From Anastatus disparis (lineage: Eukaryota > Arthropoda > Insecta > Hymenoptera > Eupelmidae), in NCBI GenBank assembly GCA_017163975.1, contig JAFFSR010000094.1:1-64000 (forward strand): a stretch of 64,000 nt of DNA. Direction: 5' to 3'. Made by a program: the position numbers and the translations under genes. Under the pieces are notes generated by a model that was not told where the DNA came from, made no database searches, and saw only the letters and a list, made by a program, of their open reading frames with translations. Shown piece by piece: positions 32,828 to 45,400 of the stretch; position 1 is the stretch's first letter, and each line of letters opens with the position of its first letter.

Positions 32828-34018
32828 TGTGACGTCCTACTAGCTGATGGCTAGTAAGCCGCACTTGAATCGACTCCTCAGAGTCTTATTCTTGCCGTGT
32901 TTCGGCCTTGTAATTGTAAAGCCGTTAACCAGACAAGTCGCTATGCCGTCTGGTGCGGGCTCGAGTGTGTCAGTGTATAATGTGTGTACAATAGTGTTAG
33001 TAAATGATTAGTTATGTTATAGGTAATGCCCGTTAATACTGAAGACCAAGTGCCTCAGTATGTGGGGCTTTACCTTTTAGGATGGGATCAGGTATTGTGT
33101 TGCTCGCCACAACTCTTTATTGAAATTATATTAAATCAATTATACAATGTGAAGTTAATAAGCGCACGAGCATAGAAGAATCATGTAGGTGATTCCTCTG
33201 TGCTTGGCGTGAATAGCAAAAGCGAGTTAAGTTGAGCTGAGGCGAGGCAGAAGAGAGCCTTTCTCTCTGCTGGCCCGCTTTTGTAGGCGCTGGACTCCAG
33301 TCCCCTCTTCGCTGATAGATTGGCACCGCCGGCGTTCGCGTGCGTGGTCCTGCTTTTCTCTTGCGCGCTTAGCCAATATGATGCTTAAGCGCGCTCTCGA
33401 TGTGTGATGTATATGTATGTATGTCTTTGATTGTGTGTGTTTTTCAGGAGCGTATAAACTTTTCGCGCTTATGCTTTTATTTTATAGGTTCTTTTAGATT
33501 CTACTAACTTTAATCCTTAATTAGTAAACTATATTAATAGATTATTATCTAATTACGCTATTTATCGCATGTTAGTGTATTATATTTATTTAATTTAGCA
33601 ATTAAGAAGGGGCCGAACTATCTGTCTTTGTCTAATAGCGTTTTTCATCATTTATGTAAACACTATCCGGTATAACAAGAAAAAAATAGCAGCCCCCGCT
33701 AGATATTAGTATAATAAGTAAATTTTGTAATAACAACCAAATTTTTTTACTGCGTAGTTTTTGAATAATTAGAGACCTACCAAAAAAAGATAGGTTATAT
33801 TCTAGATTGATAGTAGGTCTCTAATGAGTCAAAAACTATGCGGTAAAAAATTTGATTATTATTACAAAATTTACTAATTATACTAATATCTAGCGGGGGC
33901 TGCTATTTTTTTCTTGTTATAAAGGATAGTGTTGATATAAATAATGAAAAACGCTATTAGACAGAGACAGATAGTTCGACCACTTCTTAAGAGCCTACAA
34001 TACAACTGGGCGCTCACA
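32828..34018 (-). mobile_element. Solo LTR, probably minus orientation
   Basis: Begins TGTGACGTCC and ends GGGCGCTCACA, so both ends are TGTGA...TCACA. The flanks AGTCC and AATCC are a near-perfect 5-bp duplication inside a satellite unit. AATAAA on the minus strand near 33,120 suggests that orientation. Without the inserted MITE (33,602-33,990) the LTR is about 800 bp. No internal coding region or second LTR is present. Confidence 0.6.
33602..33990. mobile_element. TTAA-flanked MITE (copy 2)
   Basis: 389 bp. Tips are TTAAGAAGGGGCCGAACTAT and its inverse, followed by CTGTCTTTGTCTAATAGCG. Long arms carry TTTTGTAATAACAA around an AT-rich centre. It is inserted in the solo LTR. It is the same subfamily as the copy at 52,459. 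Confidence 0.85.
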
Positions 34019-34029
34019 ATCCAAGCATA

Positions 34030-36060
34030 TGGGTGATTCTATTCGAACGGGTCAAATTCAAATTTTGAAATAATAGAAAATAAAGGTGTTTATTTTGAAA
34101 ATTTTACTCAGGTTTTTTTATGATTATATCTAATAGAACAATATCCCAAAGTAGCCAAGCTGTCCATAGGTTATTCCCAGAAAAACTGATGGATAAAAAA
34201 TATACTGATACAGAGGAATTACTTTTATTCCAGGGGAATCACTTTTTTGATTACCATCACATAATATATTATTTTCTAATAATATTCATGTCGAACAAAG
34301 ATTCTAAACTATCTGAAATACTTCAGAATTAGCTATTACCATATATGGATGAATTTTTAAAAATAAAAAACGACGAGTTACAGCAAAAATATGTATTTTT
34401 AAACATTATTAGGAGAAAGTTAAAGAACAAATATATCCATACTTGAGAAAGTTTGCTTTTTCAAAATATATAATAACATTATTTTTGTGTTTGGGAGTGG
34501 AGTTAAGTGTACTTGATGATAAAGGATTAGTAGGAAGTTCGCCACGTCCACGTGTAGAAACCATTTTATTACCAATAAAATGTAAAATAATATATTATCA
34601 ATTTATAGATTTTCCAATTTAGATTTTTCAAAGACTTTCATTTAAGGAGATGTAAAATGGATACTACACCTGTACTCATAAATATTTACTATCTTTTTAT
34701 TTTATTGCAAAATTTAAAAAAAATAAATGCTTTAGCTTGTAGTACGTACCATGTAGATTATTCAGTTAAATTTTTAAATCAATTCATTCATTAGTTTCTC
34801 AGAATTTTAGATTTCTTGTGCAAAATCTAAAAATTTTAATATGTAATATTGGAACCCAAATTTCCGAAAAACTAATGATGAAAAAATAGGCCAAATTCAT
34901 GAGCACAGGTGTAGTGTCCGTTTTACATCCCCTTAAATTCAAATAATTACATACTTACTTTGATATCAACGACAAACTCTTCATCAAGGCTAATGACAAA
35001 CTGATATTTTTATTTTCTGAATACTACGATGTAACCTTTGATTTCGCTTTATTTATTTGTAGTATGTAAATATGACTACAGTGATTGTTTACAAAAAGAT
35101 TTGAGAATGTGCTTACTCGGAAATTCTCCACAAATATATATATATATATATATATTCAATTTTGAATATATAAAAATTATAAGCAGTATAATATGTATTA
35201 AATTTCAAGCGTACAAATAATTTAACACTTCATGGTATGAAATTCATGAATAAAATTGTTGACTTTATTATTTAATTAGAATTTTGTGAGTGCATCTCAA
35301 AAAAGGCAGGGAAATTATATGCCAGGGGAGATTACCTGATAATTTGAATGAAATTTTTACCGAGTAAACGGTCTTCAACATTCACTGCTATACAAACTTT
35401 TTTAGTTGTACATCACTACTTTCTTAAACATCTATTATATATTTGAATATGCGCTTATAGTATCTGTGACAGTTAAATGTTTAGAGTCAGAGGAATTATC
35501 GTAGAAAAGGTAATTTAGCTTTCATAAGTGAAATGATGTTTACACGTAAACAAAAATGTATTCTATGATCAACAAAGCAATTTTTTAGTGAAATAAACAT
35601 ATAATAACAATATTCCCATGTGATAGGAATAGCTTATATTTTCATAAGATTCAAATATAACATTTTTTATTATTATTGCTTTTTATCTATGAAAAAATAT
35701 ACATTTTTTTTATAATAACAGAGGGTCAAGGAAAATATTTTTTTTCAACCATTCTGCTAAAATGTATGTACGGATGAAAAAAAATATTTTTTGATCTTTC
35801 AGAAGTATTAATTCATCTATCCTGTATCTCTACAACGTTTAAAAAAAATTTATATATGATTACAGACAGGGGAGATTACTTTTTATATTTTCTAAGGGTC
35901 CCTAAAAAAGCTACATTGAAATAAGCGATTAAAAAGTCAACGGATCATAAAGTTACAAGCTGAAAGTATATGAAAAATTTGTGGTTAATAATATTTGAAC
36001 CTCGTATTGATAGTTTATTAAACGATTACATGTGATTACCCGTTAGAATAGAATCACCCA
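34030..36060. mobile_element. ~2-kb TA-flanked DNA element without a clear transposase
   Basis: Terminal inverted repeats TGGGTGATTCTATTC...AACGGGT at 34,030 and its inverse ending at 36,060 are flanked by TA. Satellite sequence resumes on both sides (AATCCAAGCATA, TAGAAAATGTTT). A weak 70-codon frame at 34,120 is the only notable ORF; I recognise no DDE motif. It carries another MITE at 34,641-34,939. Confidence 0.65.
34641..34939. mobile_element. MITE with GGTGTAGTGTCC-type arms
   Basis: TTTAAGGAGATGTAAAATGG and ACTACACCTGT at the left are inverted at the right as GGTGTAGTGTCCGTTTTACA and CCCCTTAAA. An unpaired copy of the same end occurs at 51,737-51,768. Confidence 0.65.
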
Positions 36061-36340
36061 TATAGAAAATGTTTCCATGCAAGTTGTTCTAATTGAAATG
36101 CATGTGGAAATCATTCGCTCTTGATAATTAAAACAATTAAGACTTTAAGTGCAATTAAAAAATATCTGTCACCTTACTAAGGCTTTAAGGATTTCTTCGC
36201 TCTCGTAATTCTTAAATCTACACATCCCAAATATTTTTTATGTCAGTTTTTTAATTTAGATGTGTCTGAGAATTCGTCGCTCATGAGATTCCTAATCATC
36301 AATAGTTTGAACGCAATAACAAGATGTTTCTGATACTACA
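36061..36340. repeat. ~165-bp satellite, right segment with empty sites
   Basis: Units at about 36,104 and 36,270. The stretch 36,140-36,300 is the uninterrupted counterpart of both the MITE target (GACTTTAAGTGCAATT) and the Polinton target (GAGATTCCTAATCATC), which fixes the boundaries and target duplications of those two elements. Confidence 0.8.
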
Positions 36341-36960
36341 GAAGCTGTAAGAAAATTTTCGTTTGACTTAACGTCTAGTACGTATTACGAAAATATCGTC
36401 AAAAACAATTTTTTCTTTTAAATTTCCTTTTTTTTGTCAGTCACAAATAATTTTCCTGCAAATTTTAGGATAAATCCATCGAGTACTTTACGTAAAAAAA
36501 AAAATAAAAAAAGAACAATAGAAATTTTTTTTTAAATCTTTAAAATTATCTAAAATTGTGACTACGCTAAGAAAATTAGTTTTAAAAGCTTATTTTCTTG
36601 AGACAATAGCGAATTGATTGTATAAAAATTTTGGAGAAAATTTATCGAATGGTTTACGTAAAATAAAAGATAAATAAAAAATGAAAATTTTTAATTGCGC
36701 TGAGAAAATTAGTTTATTAAAAGTTTTTCTTCTTTTGGCAGTCAAAAAACAATTTCTATACAAATTTTCAAGCAAATTCTTCAAGTAGTATAAGTATAAT
36801 ACGAAAAAAATGAAAAATCAAAATTTTTTTTTATTTCTCAAAATGGTTATTAAATGAAAACTACGGTGAGATTACTAATTTTTGATAGCTTCCCACCTAG
36901 TTAGACAAAAAAATAAATTCTATTCAAAATTTGAAGCGAATCCATCAGAGTTGGGCATAG
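36340..36960. repeat. Degenerate ~150-bp tandem repeat
   Basis: A phrase like ATACAAATTTTnGGnnAAAT followed by CATCGAGTAnTTTACG recurs near 36,450, 36,618, 36,752 and 36,917. Divergence is high. Confidence 0.45.
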
Positions 36961-38294
36961 TTAATATAATTCTTCAATTAATTGTCAAATAACTAATAAT
37001 TAAGTAGTTATTGATTAAACTTCAATTAACTGAGAATAATTATCATCAGGGGTCAGTTAATAGATAATTAAATTTCAATTACCAATTACATGAGAGTTTA
37101 ATTGATGATTAAGATTTTAATTATCAATTAAACGACTCGTGATTGATAACTTATTTTTTAACTGATATTTAATTGAGAATTAAATTTTTATTATTAATTA
37201 AAAACGAGTTTAATTGATAATTAATATTTTAGTAATGAATTAAAAAACCTGTAATTAATAACTAATTTTAATTATCTAAAGTTTAATTCAGAATGAAATT
37301 TTAATTATAAATCATATAGGAGTTTAATTAAAAATTAAAATTCAGTTATCAATTAAATGACCCATAATCGATAACTAACTTTAATTATTTGAATTGAATT
37401 GAGAATTAAATTTTAATTATCAATTAAATAAGAGTTTGATTGAAAATTAAGATTCAGTTATCGAATAAATGACCCATAATTGAGAAATAATTTTAATTAC
37501 CTGAAGTTTAATTGAAAATTAAATTTTAATTATCAATCATATAAAAGTTTAATCGAAAGTTAAATTTGAATCATCAATTAAATAAGAGTTTAATTAAAAA
37601 TTAAAATTCAGTTATCAATGAAATGACCCATAATTGAAGCGTATAGCTGCAAAAGTAGTTATCTCCAAAAAAATTTTATTCATAAATAACATTTTCTGCT
37701 GTACTTATACTTAAAAGTCAGTGTATTTTGCAATACACCATATTTTCTTCATTTCATAAAAAAAGACTTTACCTATATTTCGGTCCCATATGATTTTTTC
37801 ATGATAAATTTTATGTTCTGTATACGAAAATGCAATAAAAATGAATTCGGAAAAAATGGAGATAGCCACCTTTGCAGCTACACACTTCAATTGAGAACTA
37901 ATTTTAATTATCTGAAGTTTAATTGAGAATTAAATTTTAATTATCAATCGTATAAGAGTTTAATTAAAAATAAAATTTAGTTATCAATTAAATGACCCAT
38001 AATTGATAACCAATTTTAATTATCTGAAGTTTAATTAAGGATTCAATTTTAATTATTAATCATATAGGAGTTTAATTGAAAATTAAATTTTAATTATCAA
38101 TTAAATAAGAGTTTGATTGAAAATTAAAATTCAGTTATCAATTAAATGACCCATAATTGAGAACTAATTTTAATTATCTGTAGTTTAATTGAGAATTAAA
38201 TTTTAATTATCAATTAAATAAGAATTCAATTGAAATTTAAAATTTTGTTATCAATTAAATGGCCCATAATTGATAACCAATTCTAATTATGTGA
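36960..38294. repeat. AT-rich tandem array (TTTAATTATCAATTAAAT family), left part
   Basis: Variable units of about 105-160 bp built from GACCCATAATTGA, AATTTTAATTATCTGAAG, TTTAATTGAGAATTAAAT and ATAAGAGTTTAATTG. It is cut by a MITE at 37,638-37,890 and ends where the LTR-like element starts. It resumes at 51,044. Confidence 0.8.
37638..37890. mobile_element. MITE with AGCTGCAAA-containing arms
   Basis: GAAGCGTATAGCTGCAAAAG and GTAGTTATCTCC at the left are inverted at the right as GGAGATAGCCACC and TTTGCAGCTACACACTTC. It sits in the AT-rich array with AATT at both flanks. No ORF. Confidence 0.65.
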
Positions 38295-38628
38295 TGTAAC
38301 GTCGAGAAATGAATTAAATTAATAACTCATTAATCGCCGCTACACACGCGTAAATTCTTTTACGCAGCGTCGCGCTTTAGTGGGTTGTTGTCGAGTTTGA
38401 CCACGTGTTACTTACGCGGGGTGAGAGTCTAATTTGGTCCTTGAAATGCGGGGACTTATATCGAGTCCTTTCCGCGTCGCGATTTTAATTTTTTATTTAA
38501 TTTGAGTATTAAATTTTTATACCCCCAGCCAAGCAAAGCAACATGTCTCTATCGCTCTGCTTGGGGTCTGATGAGGACGGTCCTCAAAGTCGGGGTCGCG
38601 TTATATTTAAAAAGAGAAATATATGAAA

Positions 38629-38633
<5 letters not shown>

Positions 38634-38685
<52 letters not shown>
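38634..38685. repeat. TA microsatellite
   Basis: An uninterrupted run of about 25 TA units inside the LTR-like element, just upstream of the gypsy insertion. Confidence 0.95.
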
Positions 38686-38688
<3 letters not shown>

Positions 38689-38771
38689 ATGAAAAATAGA
38701 TAGTTGTAAAATTATATATAAAAAATTAAATCAAAAGAAAATATTATAATAAAATAGAAATTTGTTTGTTA

Positions 38772-39090
38772 TGTAGGGGTCTACACGCTAAGCGCCTTAG
38801 TGCGCATGTCAGAAATTGTTGTAGAGGGTTTTCGGGCCTCGTTGCGAGACGCGTCAGCGTCGTTAAACAGTCGTGCTAGAGCCTCAGCACTGTTAACCAA
38901 ATAAAGATTTATAGCCGGTAGTCCCGGCGTAATATTGTAACTGTAATTAATCTTGGTTTTTCTCTTCTTCCTAGATTCCTTCCGATCCTTTACACGCGTG
39001 CTTCTATAGACGGGCACATGGTTATCTTACATAACAATTAAGTGGATAATCACACTTCCATACAATGAAGCTCTTGTACAAACGTCTATA
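38772..39090 (+). repeat. Gypsy 5' LTR
   Basis: 319 bp beginning TGTAGGGGTCTACACG and ending AAACGTCTATA. AATAAA at 38,900-38,905 is the likely polyadenylation signal. It differs from the 3' LTR at GTTAAACAG/GTTAGTCAG and CATACAATGAAG/CATATAATCAAG only. Confidence 0.95.
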
Positions 39091-39091
39091 T

Positions 39092-39103
39092 TGGTGACCC
39101 CGA
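39092..39103 (+). promoter_or_regulatory. Primer-binding site of the gypsy element
   Basis: TGGTGACCCCGA starts one base after the LTR, the position and TGG start expected for pairing with a tRNA 3' end. The tRNA identity is not determined here. Confidence 0.6.
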
Positions 39104-39772
39104 GAACTTCACGGGAGGAGGATTTTCTGCATCTTCGAGTCTGGCATATTCTGAAGGAAGAGGAGTGCTCCATCTTAAAAGAAGCGGACGAGTCCATTGC
39201 ATAACGACGGCGTCCATTTTGGCTCTTCACGATACTTGGCAGTTCCTGTTGTTGCTGCGGTTTGCTTGTCGCCTCCTTGTTACAAAGGTAAAAGGGAGAG
39301 GTTGAGACAGCAAAAAATCAATTTGCGTTGTAATTTGACGCTATACCTTCTACTCTCAAGAAAATAGTAGAGGTTTTTTGTTTCTTCTCATCAACGGTTA
39401 ATTTGACGCTGCGCCTCCTTGTTACAAGGGTAAAAGGGAGAGGTCGCACCCGGATCATTCAGCAGGATCTCGAGGCCATTGGGGCTTCTGAGTAACGTCA
39501 TCGACAACAACATCGGCAGAGTATCATCACGGTAACATCATCAGCCTGCCTGCGTGTCTTCGTTTAGCCCCGCTGCATTATTAGTAAAGGTATTTATTAA
39601 GTGCGTGCGCGTATCATTTTCGTACTAACATATAAAGCGTTTTCAGTGCGTGCGCGAAAATAAAAAAAAACAGTGTTAATTAAATTCAACATCACAAGCA
39701 AAAAAAAAAAATTCTATAAAAAGCTTGAAAGAAAGAAAAAAGCGTTTTCGGCAGCCATCTTGGCGTCGCAAC

Positions 39773-39810
<38 letters not shown>

Positions 39811-40932
39811 TATAAGTGTGCACGGGCGAACGAAGGTTCGAGAAAGAGGCGTTATGTAATAAGGTTTTTGATGACGTGTTTCCGGGACGCGCGTTCTGTA
39901 TGTAAAGATTATTCACTAACATTTGTTGAGGCGAAGAATTATTTATTTAATGCGCGGCCTAACCTTCATACAACTGGTTAATTTTTAAAAAGAAAAGAGT
40001 TTTCTGTATATATACGTCAATTTTGCATTTTCATTAAAAAAAAAAGAAAAGAAAGTTGAATACTAGTATGAAGATCGGGTAGCCATTTTGTGCTTGTAAC
40101 GTACTGCGTACATAGAAACCGACGCTTGGCCGCCATTTTGAAAATATAAAATTTTACGTAAATTAAAAATTTTTTCTTTTCTTGAATAAAATCTTTTATA
40201 GATGTAATTCTCTTTCATTTTGTGATTTCTTAAATTAAAAAAAAAAAAACAATAATAAAACAATAAAGCAAAAATTTTTTTTTTGGCGAGCGTCGAGTAT
40301 CGCAAGCAAGTGAACCGAAACGTTTTATTTATTTTAATAAAAATTTGAATGTATTTTAATAAAAAATCTTTCCATTTTAAATATTATTTTTAGTAATATA
40401 ACAAACGAAAAACTTTTCTCGTCGCTTGCTTGTAGTTACTAGTAAATTCATGTCTGGTTTGACGTAACTATTTTAAGGTAAAAAATTGATATTATCAGTT
40501 AGATTAGCTCAGTGATCGTACAGCGTCCGGGTACCGTGAATGTGTGTGCGTTGTTTTTGGAATTCTCTTAGCTGCCCAGCGGTGCGTGCGGCCGAACGAC
40601 GCGTTGGGGGCGCTCTTGCATCATACTTTTTTTCCTATGTTGATCATTGCAAACCGCCAGGACTGCGGCTGGTTTGTATTAAGACAACAGCTGCGACGAG
40701 TATCAATTTGGCGTTGCCGTGTAGATACTCCTGAGCAAAGCGCCAGTTGTCGGTTTTAGGCTTTAGAGATTGTAACGCGGTGTTAACTCGAGGGCGCCCG
40801 CGACCCTGTCCTTCGACCGCGCGTGCATCTCGGCTGCAATGTGTATAGTGTGTGTGCTGTGTGTTTTGGACAGCTATCTCTTTGTGGCAAGTGTCTTTGC
40901 CGTTGCGTTTTTGTAAGTCCAAAAGAGCGTTG
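39104..40932 (+). other. Long gypsy 5' leader
   Basis: About 1.8 kb with no supported ORF. A segment with CTCCTTGTTACAA and GGTAAAAGGGAGAGGT is duplicated (about 39,270 and 39,412). A TA microsatellite lies at 39,774-39,807. Runs of T on the minus strand and A on the plus strand are common. The length leaves room for packaging, splice donor or internal entry signals, none proven. Confidence 0.4.
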
Positions 40933-42408
40933 ATGGGCGATTCTGATAAGGAAATAACTGACCCATTCGGTGTAACGAATAGACTGGCACGTACCCCGCC
41001 ACGTGGTACGACGAGAAGTGGTAAAACCTTCCTGCCAGGTATGAATGAAAACGAGAATGAGAATGCCTCAGGGCAAGTGAGTGAGACGGATAAAGCGAAA
41101 AATAATAATAGTACAGGAACGTTACCGAAAAATAGGGTAGATAATGTAGATAATAACTAGGCGCGTAAAAACGGTACACCGCAGGTAACGGGTACAACAG
41201 AAGGAGTTATTCCAGTAAGTTTGGAAAATAATACTGCACCTAGCTTGTTAGGGGGAAATAACCCATTGAATAGTGGCAATAGTGTAGTTTATGCACCGCC
41301 AGTTAATCCAGGAAATCTTAATCTGACGGGTAATAATTTGCTTGGTGGTTTTAGTAGCGATTTAACTCCAGTCATGGAATTGCGAGAGCTGAAAAATCAA
41401 GTTGAAAGCTTGACAAGGCTAATATTGAGGCAGTCTGCAGAAAGAGCTGCCGCAGTGGTTAATACCGGAAGCACTTTACCAGGAAATTTCCCTGGTGTGC
41501 AAAATCCTACCTCTCGCAATGCTAACGAAATGCAAGCTACAAGTAACATCAATAGGCCTAAACAGCTAAAGTTTCAAAGCTTCTGGAAGCATGACTCTAC
41601 TTCATGGTTTATGCTGCTAGAAAGCCAATTTGTCAGTTCACAAATATCAACTGATGCAGACAAATTATGGAGTTTGCTATATAATTTGAAACCGGATGAG
41701 ACGTTGGTGGTGGCAACAACCATCAAGCAAGCGCCTGAAGGTACTAGATATGAAGCAGTAAAAGTTGAATTGATTAAGGAATTTGAAGAAACCCCACAGC
41801 AAAGATTGGATAAATTCGTAAACTTGCAGATGGAAGGAAACAAACCTTCAATATTTTTTAAGCAGTTGACCAACCTGGCTGGTGTACAGATTCCTCAAGA
41901 GACTGCACTTAAAATGTGGAAGGAACGGTTGCCTGCTGAGGTTGCTGTTGGCATGGGTCCTGAGCTCCCCGGGCAAACACTCGCAAGCAAATTAGAAATG
42001 GCAGATGAAGTTTACAGGTTGCAAAATAAAAGAAAAAGTAACATTGTTTCTGCGGTTCAGGTGGTCCAGGAGGAGGTCTCAAATGAATTAAATAAGCGTA
42101 TAGATGCACTGGAAAAACAAGTTGCTGCACACAAGGGAAATAGTAATGTAAATAGTAGTAAATGTAACGAGAATAACTCATTTAAAACGTCAAATAGAGG
42201 CAGCTGGCGTAGAAATAATTTTAATAGGTCAAAGCCTACCCAACAGATAGCTAAATCTCCAAACCGTAACAACAACGTCTTGTGTTACGACCATTTCACC
42301 TATCGTAATGCTGCAGTAAGATGTACACAGCCATGTAGTTTGCGAAACCGTACCATTCAACGGTTACCCAATCGAAACTCAAATAGTAGTAATGAAAAAA
42401 ATGGGTAA
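40933..42408 (+). pseudogene. gag: Gypsy gag polyprotein, one in-frame TAG
   Basis: ATG 40,933 (MGDSDKEITDPFGVTNRL) opens a frame stopped by TAG at 41,158-41,160 and then open to TAA at 42,406-42,408, about 490 codons. The capsid-like region has KFQSFWKHDSTSWFMLLESQ, ALKMWKERLPAEVAVGM and a helical C-terminal half, as in arthropod gypsy Gags. Near the end, CYDHFTYRNAAVRCTQPC is a variant zinc-binding knuckle preceded by an Asn/Arg/Ser-rich basic stretch. Gag forms the virus-like particle and binds RNA. Pol is in the -1 frame. Confidence 0.85.
42396..42402 (+). promoter_or_regulatory. Candidate -1 frameshift heptamer, gag-pol
   Basis: A-AAA-AAT in the gag frame, four bases before the gag TAA. 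The pol frame is open from just after a TGA at 42,393, so a -1 slip here gives gag-pol. It resembles the A-AAA-AAC class of retroviral slippery sites. I have not folded the downstream RNA. Confidence 0.5.
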
Positions 42409-45400
42409 GTCCTGTTTGCGAGGAGGCGGCAAACTTGGACAAAACAACTGTACGTCTCCACGTTTGGGATTATGATTCCTGCACTCTGTTTCTTGTCGAT
42501 ACAGGTGCAGAAATTTCCTTGCTGCCCAGAGGCGATAGGAATTTGGAGTTATCTGAATTGAAGTTGTACGCAGCAAACAACACAATTATTAATACATATG
42601 GTGTGGTGAGAAAAACACTAAATTTCGGCCTTAGAAGGCCTATTAGTTGGAATTTTGTGATTGCTGACGTACCATACGCTATTTTGGGAGGTGATGTACT
42701 TAAATACCACCATTTAATACCTGACCTTAAAAATAAACAGCTGATAGATGGTGAGACACTAATGACTGTTGCAGCGATTCAAAAGACTGTTGAAAAAGAA
42801 ATTAAAATTTTGTTGATAGAGCCGTCACATAAATTTGCTAGTGTGCTTGCTAAATTTCCCAAGGTTATTGGAATAGAAAGTCCAGTTTTCTCCAATGAGC
42901 AGGGAATAGCTCATTATATTAAAACAACAGGTCCACCTATAGCGCAACGTGCTAGAAGATTGTCTCCTGAGAAACTGGCAGCAGCTAAGAAAGAGTTTGC
43001 TGAATTATGCGTGCAGGGCATTTGTAGACCCTCGTCTAGCCCATGGGCAAGTCCCATACATTTAGTGCCAAAAAAAGACAGTTCTTGGAGAGTATGTGGA
43101 GATTACAGACAGCTTAATGCAGTCACCAGGCCTGATAGATATCCAGTGCCTCATCTTCACGACTTCCCAGTATTTCTAAGCAACAAGAAAGTGTTTTCAT
43201 CTCTAGATATGAGAAAGGCTTATCATCAGATTCCTGTGACTCCTGAGGACATAGAAAAGACGGCTGTTATAACACTATTCGGCCTATTCGAGTATACAGT
43301 CATGACATTCGGATTGCGTAACGCAGCTCAGTCTTTCCAGAGGTTCGTAAATAGAGCCCTGGGAGATTTAGAATTTGTGTTTGTTTATATAGACGATATC
43401 CTCATCGCCTCAGAGAATATGCAGGAACATGAACAGCACTTAGAAATAGTCCTTAACAGATTAAATCAGTGCAACTTGCATCTTAACATCGAAAAATGCT
43501 TATTTGGCGTAAGCGAACTTATATTTTTAGGACACAGCATCTCGTCCAATGGACTTAAACCTTCAGCTGATAAGGTTAAAGCCATCGCTGAGTTCCCTAA
43601 ACCAAACACCATCCAGCAGTTGCGTAGGTTTTTGGGAATGCTCAATTTCTATAGAAGATGCGTCCCTAAAGCGGCAGAGACTCAAATAGTCCTTAACGAC
43701 TACCTGAAAGATTAAAAAAAGAATGATAAGAGGGTAATTAAATGGACTTTACAGGCCGAGCAGGCTTTTCAGAAAGCAAAAGATGAGCTCTGCAGTGCTT
43801 CGTACTTAGCTTTTCCTAAAGAGGATGCTGAGTTAAGAATTGTTTCGGATGCATCGAATGTAGCAATGGGAGCAGCGTTGGAGCAGAAATGTGATGATTC
43901 TTGGCAACCAATAGCTTTCTTTTCTAGGAAGTTTTCGCCAACACAAAAAAGATACTCTGTCCATGATAGAGAATTGACGGCTATCTATGAAGCTCTACGT
44001 TACTTTTACCATTATGTGGAAGCACGTAGCTTCAAGATACTTACTGATCACAAGTCTCTGATCTATGCCTTGACGCATAACGATGAGAAGGCAAGTGCAA
44101 GAAAAATCCGTCAATTGTCATATATTTCAGAATTTAATACTGAAATATGTTATATCAAGGGCGATGAGAATAGAGTCGCTGATTCGTTGTCGCGAATCGA
44201 ATCAGTCAGCTCTGCTATAGCTATTGACTGGACTGATCCAGAATTGCGGAATCATCCACAGTTTATGAATGTTATCAATAAAATTGATACATTTAGTCTT
44301 CTAACACTATTTGAATATAAATTACTCAGCGATGAGCAGCAAAAAGATGAACAGTTAGCTGAAATTTTACAGAATCCTGAGCACCCATTGAAGTTGCAGA
44401 AGCTAGCATGGGGATCAGACAGGTTGCCTATTTATTGTGACTTGTATGGTCACGTAATTAGACCTTATTTACCTAAGACCTTAAGAAAGGCTGCATTTGA
44501 CTCGGCTCATTCTCTCGCGCATCCTGGCGCAAAAGCAACTGATCGAATTATAAGAATGACGTATATATGGCCGAAAGTTAGCAGGGACGTAGCAAGGTGG
44601 TGTAAAGCCTGCTTACCCTGCCAGAGAGCCAAGGTAACTCGGTATAATAGAATGTTGCCTGAGCATTTTGTGGCTCCAGATAGTCGATTCGACCATGTAC
44701 ATATAGATCTAGTGGGGCCACTTCCACGAAGTGATGGTTATTCATATCTATTAACTATGATAGACAGATACACAAGGTGGCCGGAAGCCATTCCCTTGTA
44801 TGATATATCAGCTGCTACCGTAGCACGAGCCTTCTACGATAATTGGATAGCCCGCTACGGTGCACCGGTGACTATTACCACTGATCAAGGGAGACAATTT
44901 GAGTCTCAGCTGTTCGCAGCCTTGTTACAGTTAATTGGATGTAAACGTATCCATACATCAGCGTACCATCCTCAATCGAACGGAATGATAGAGCGCTGGC
45001 ATAGGACACTTAAAGCTGCTCTTAAAACTCACGCAGAGAACAACAGAGACTGGGCTTTCTCCTTATCTACTGTGCTTTTGGGCCTGCGTACAAGTGTTCG
45101 TTTAGATACGAATGCTAGCCCAGCTGATTTTCTGTTTGGTTCTGGTCTTCGAGTTCCTGGCGAATTCTGCGCTTTTCAAGACACCGAACCCGACAGAGCT
45201 TACTTTTTGGAGGAGTTCAGAAATTATATGCGTGAAGTAAGACCTGTGCCGGTTAAACACAAACACGCTATCAAGCCGTTTATGTACAAAGACATCTCTC
45301 ACTGCACGCACGTGATGTACAGAACCAAGGCAATAAAACCGGCTTTGGAAAGACCATACACTGGTCCTCACAAGGTAATTGAGCGCCACGCTAACGGTAG

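Noticed and set aside
36960..38294. AT-rich array as a replication origin or CRISPR-like array
   Set aside because: Units vary from about 105 to 160 bp with no constant spacer pattern. It behaves as an ordinary satellite and nothing else supports an origin.
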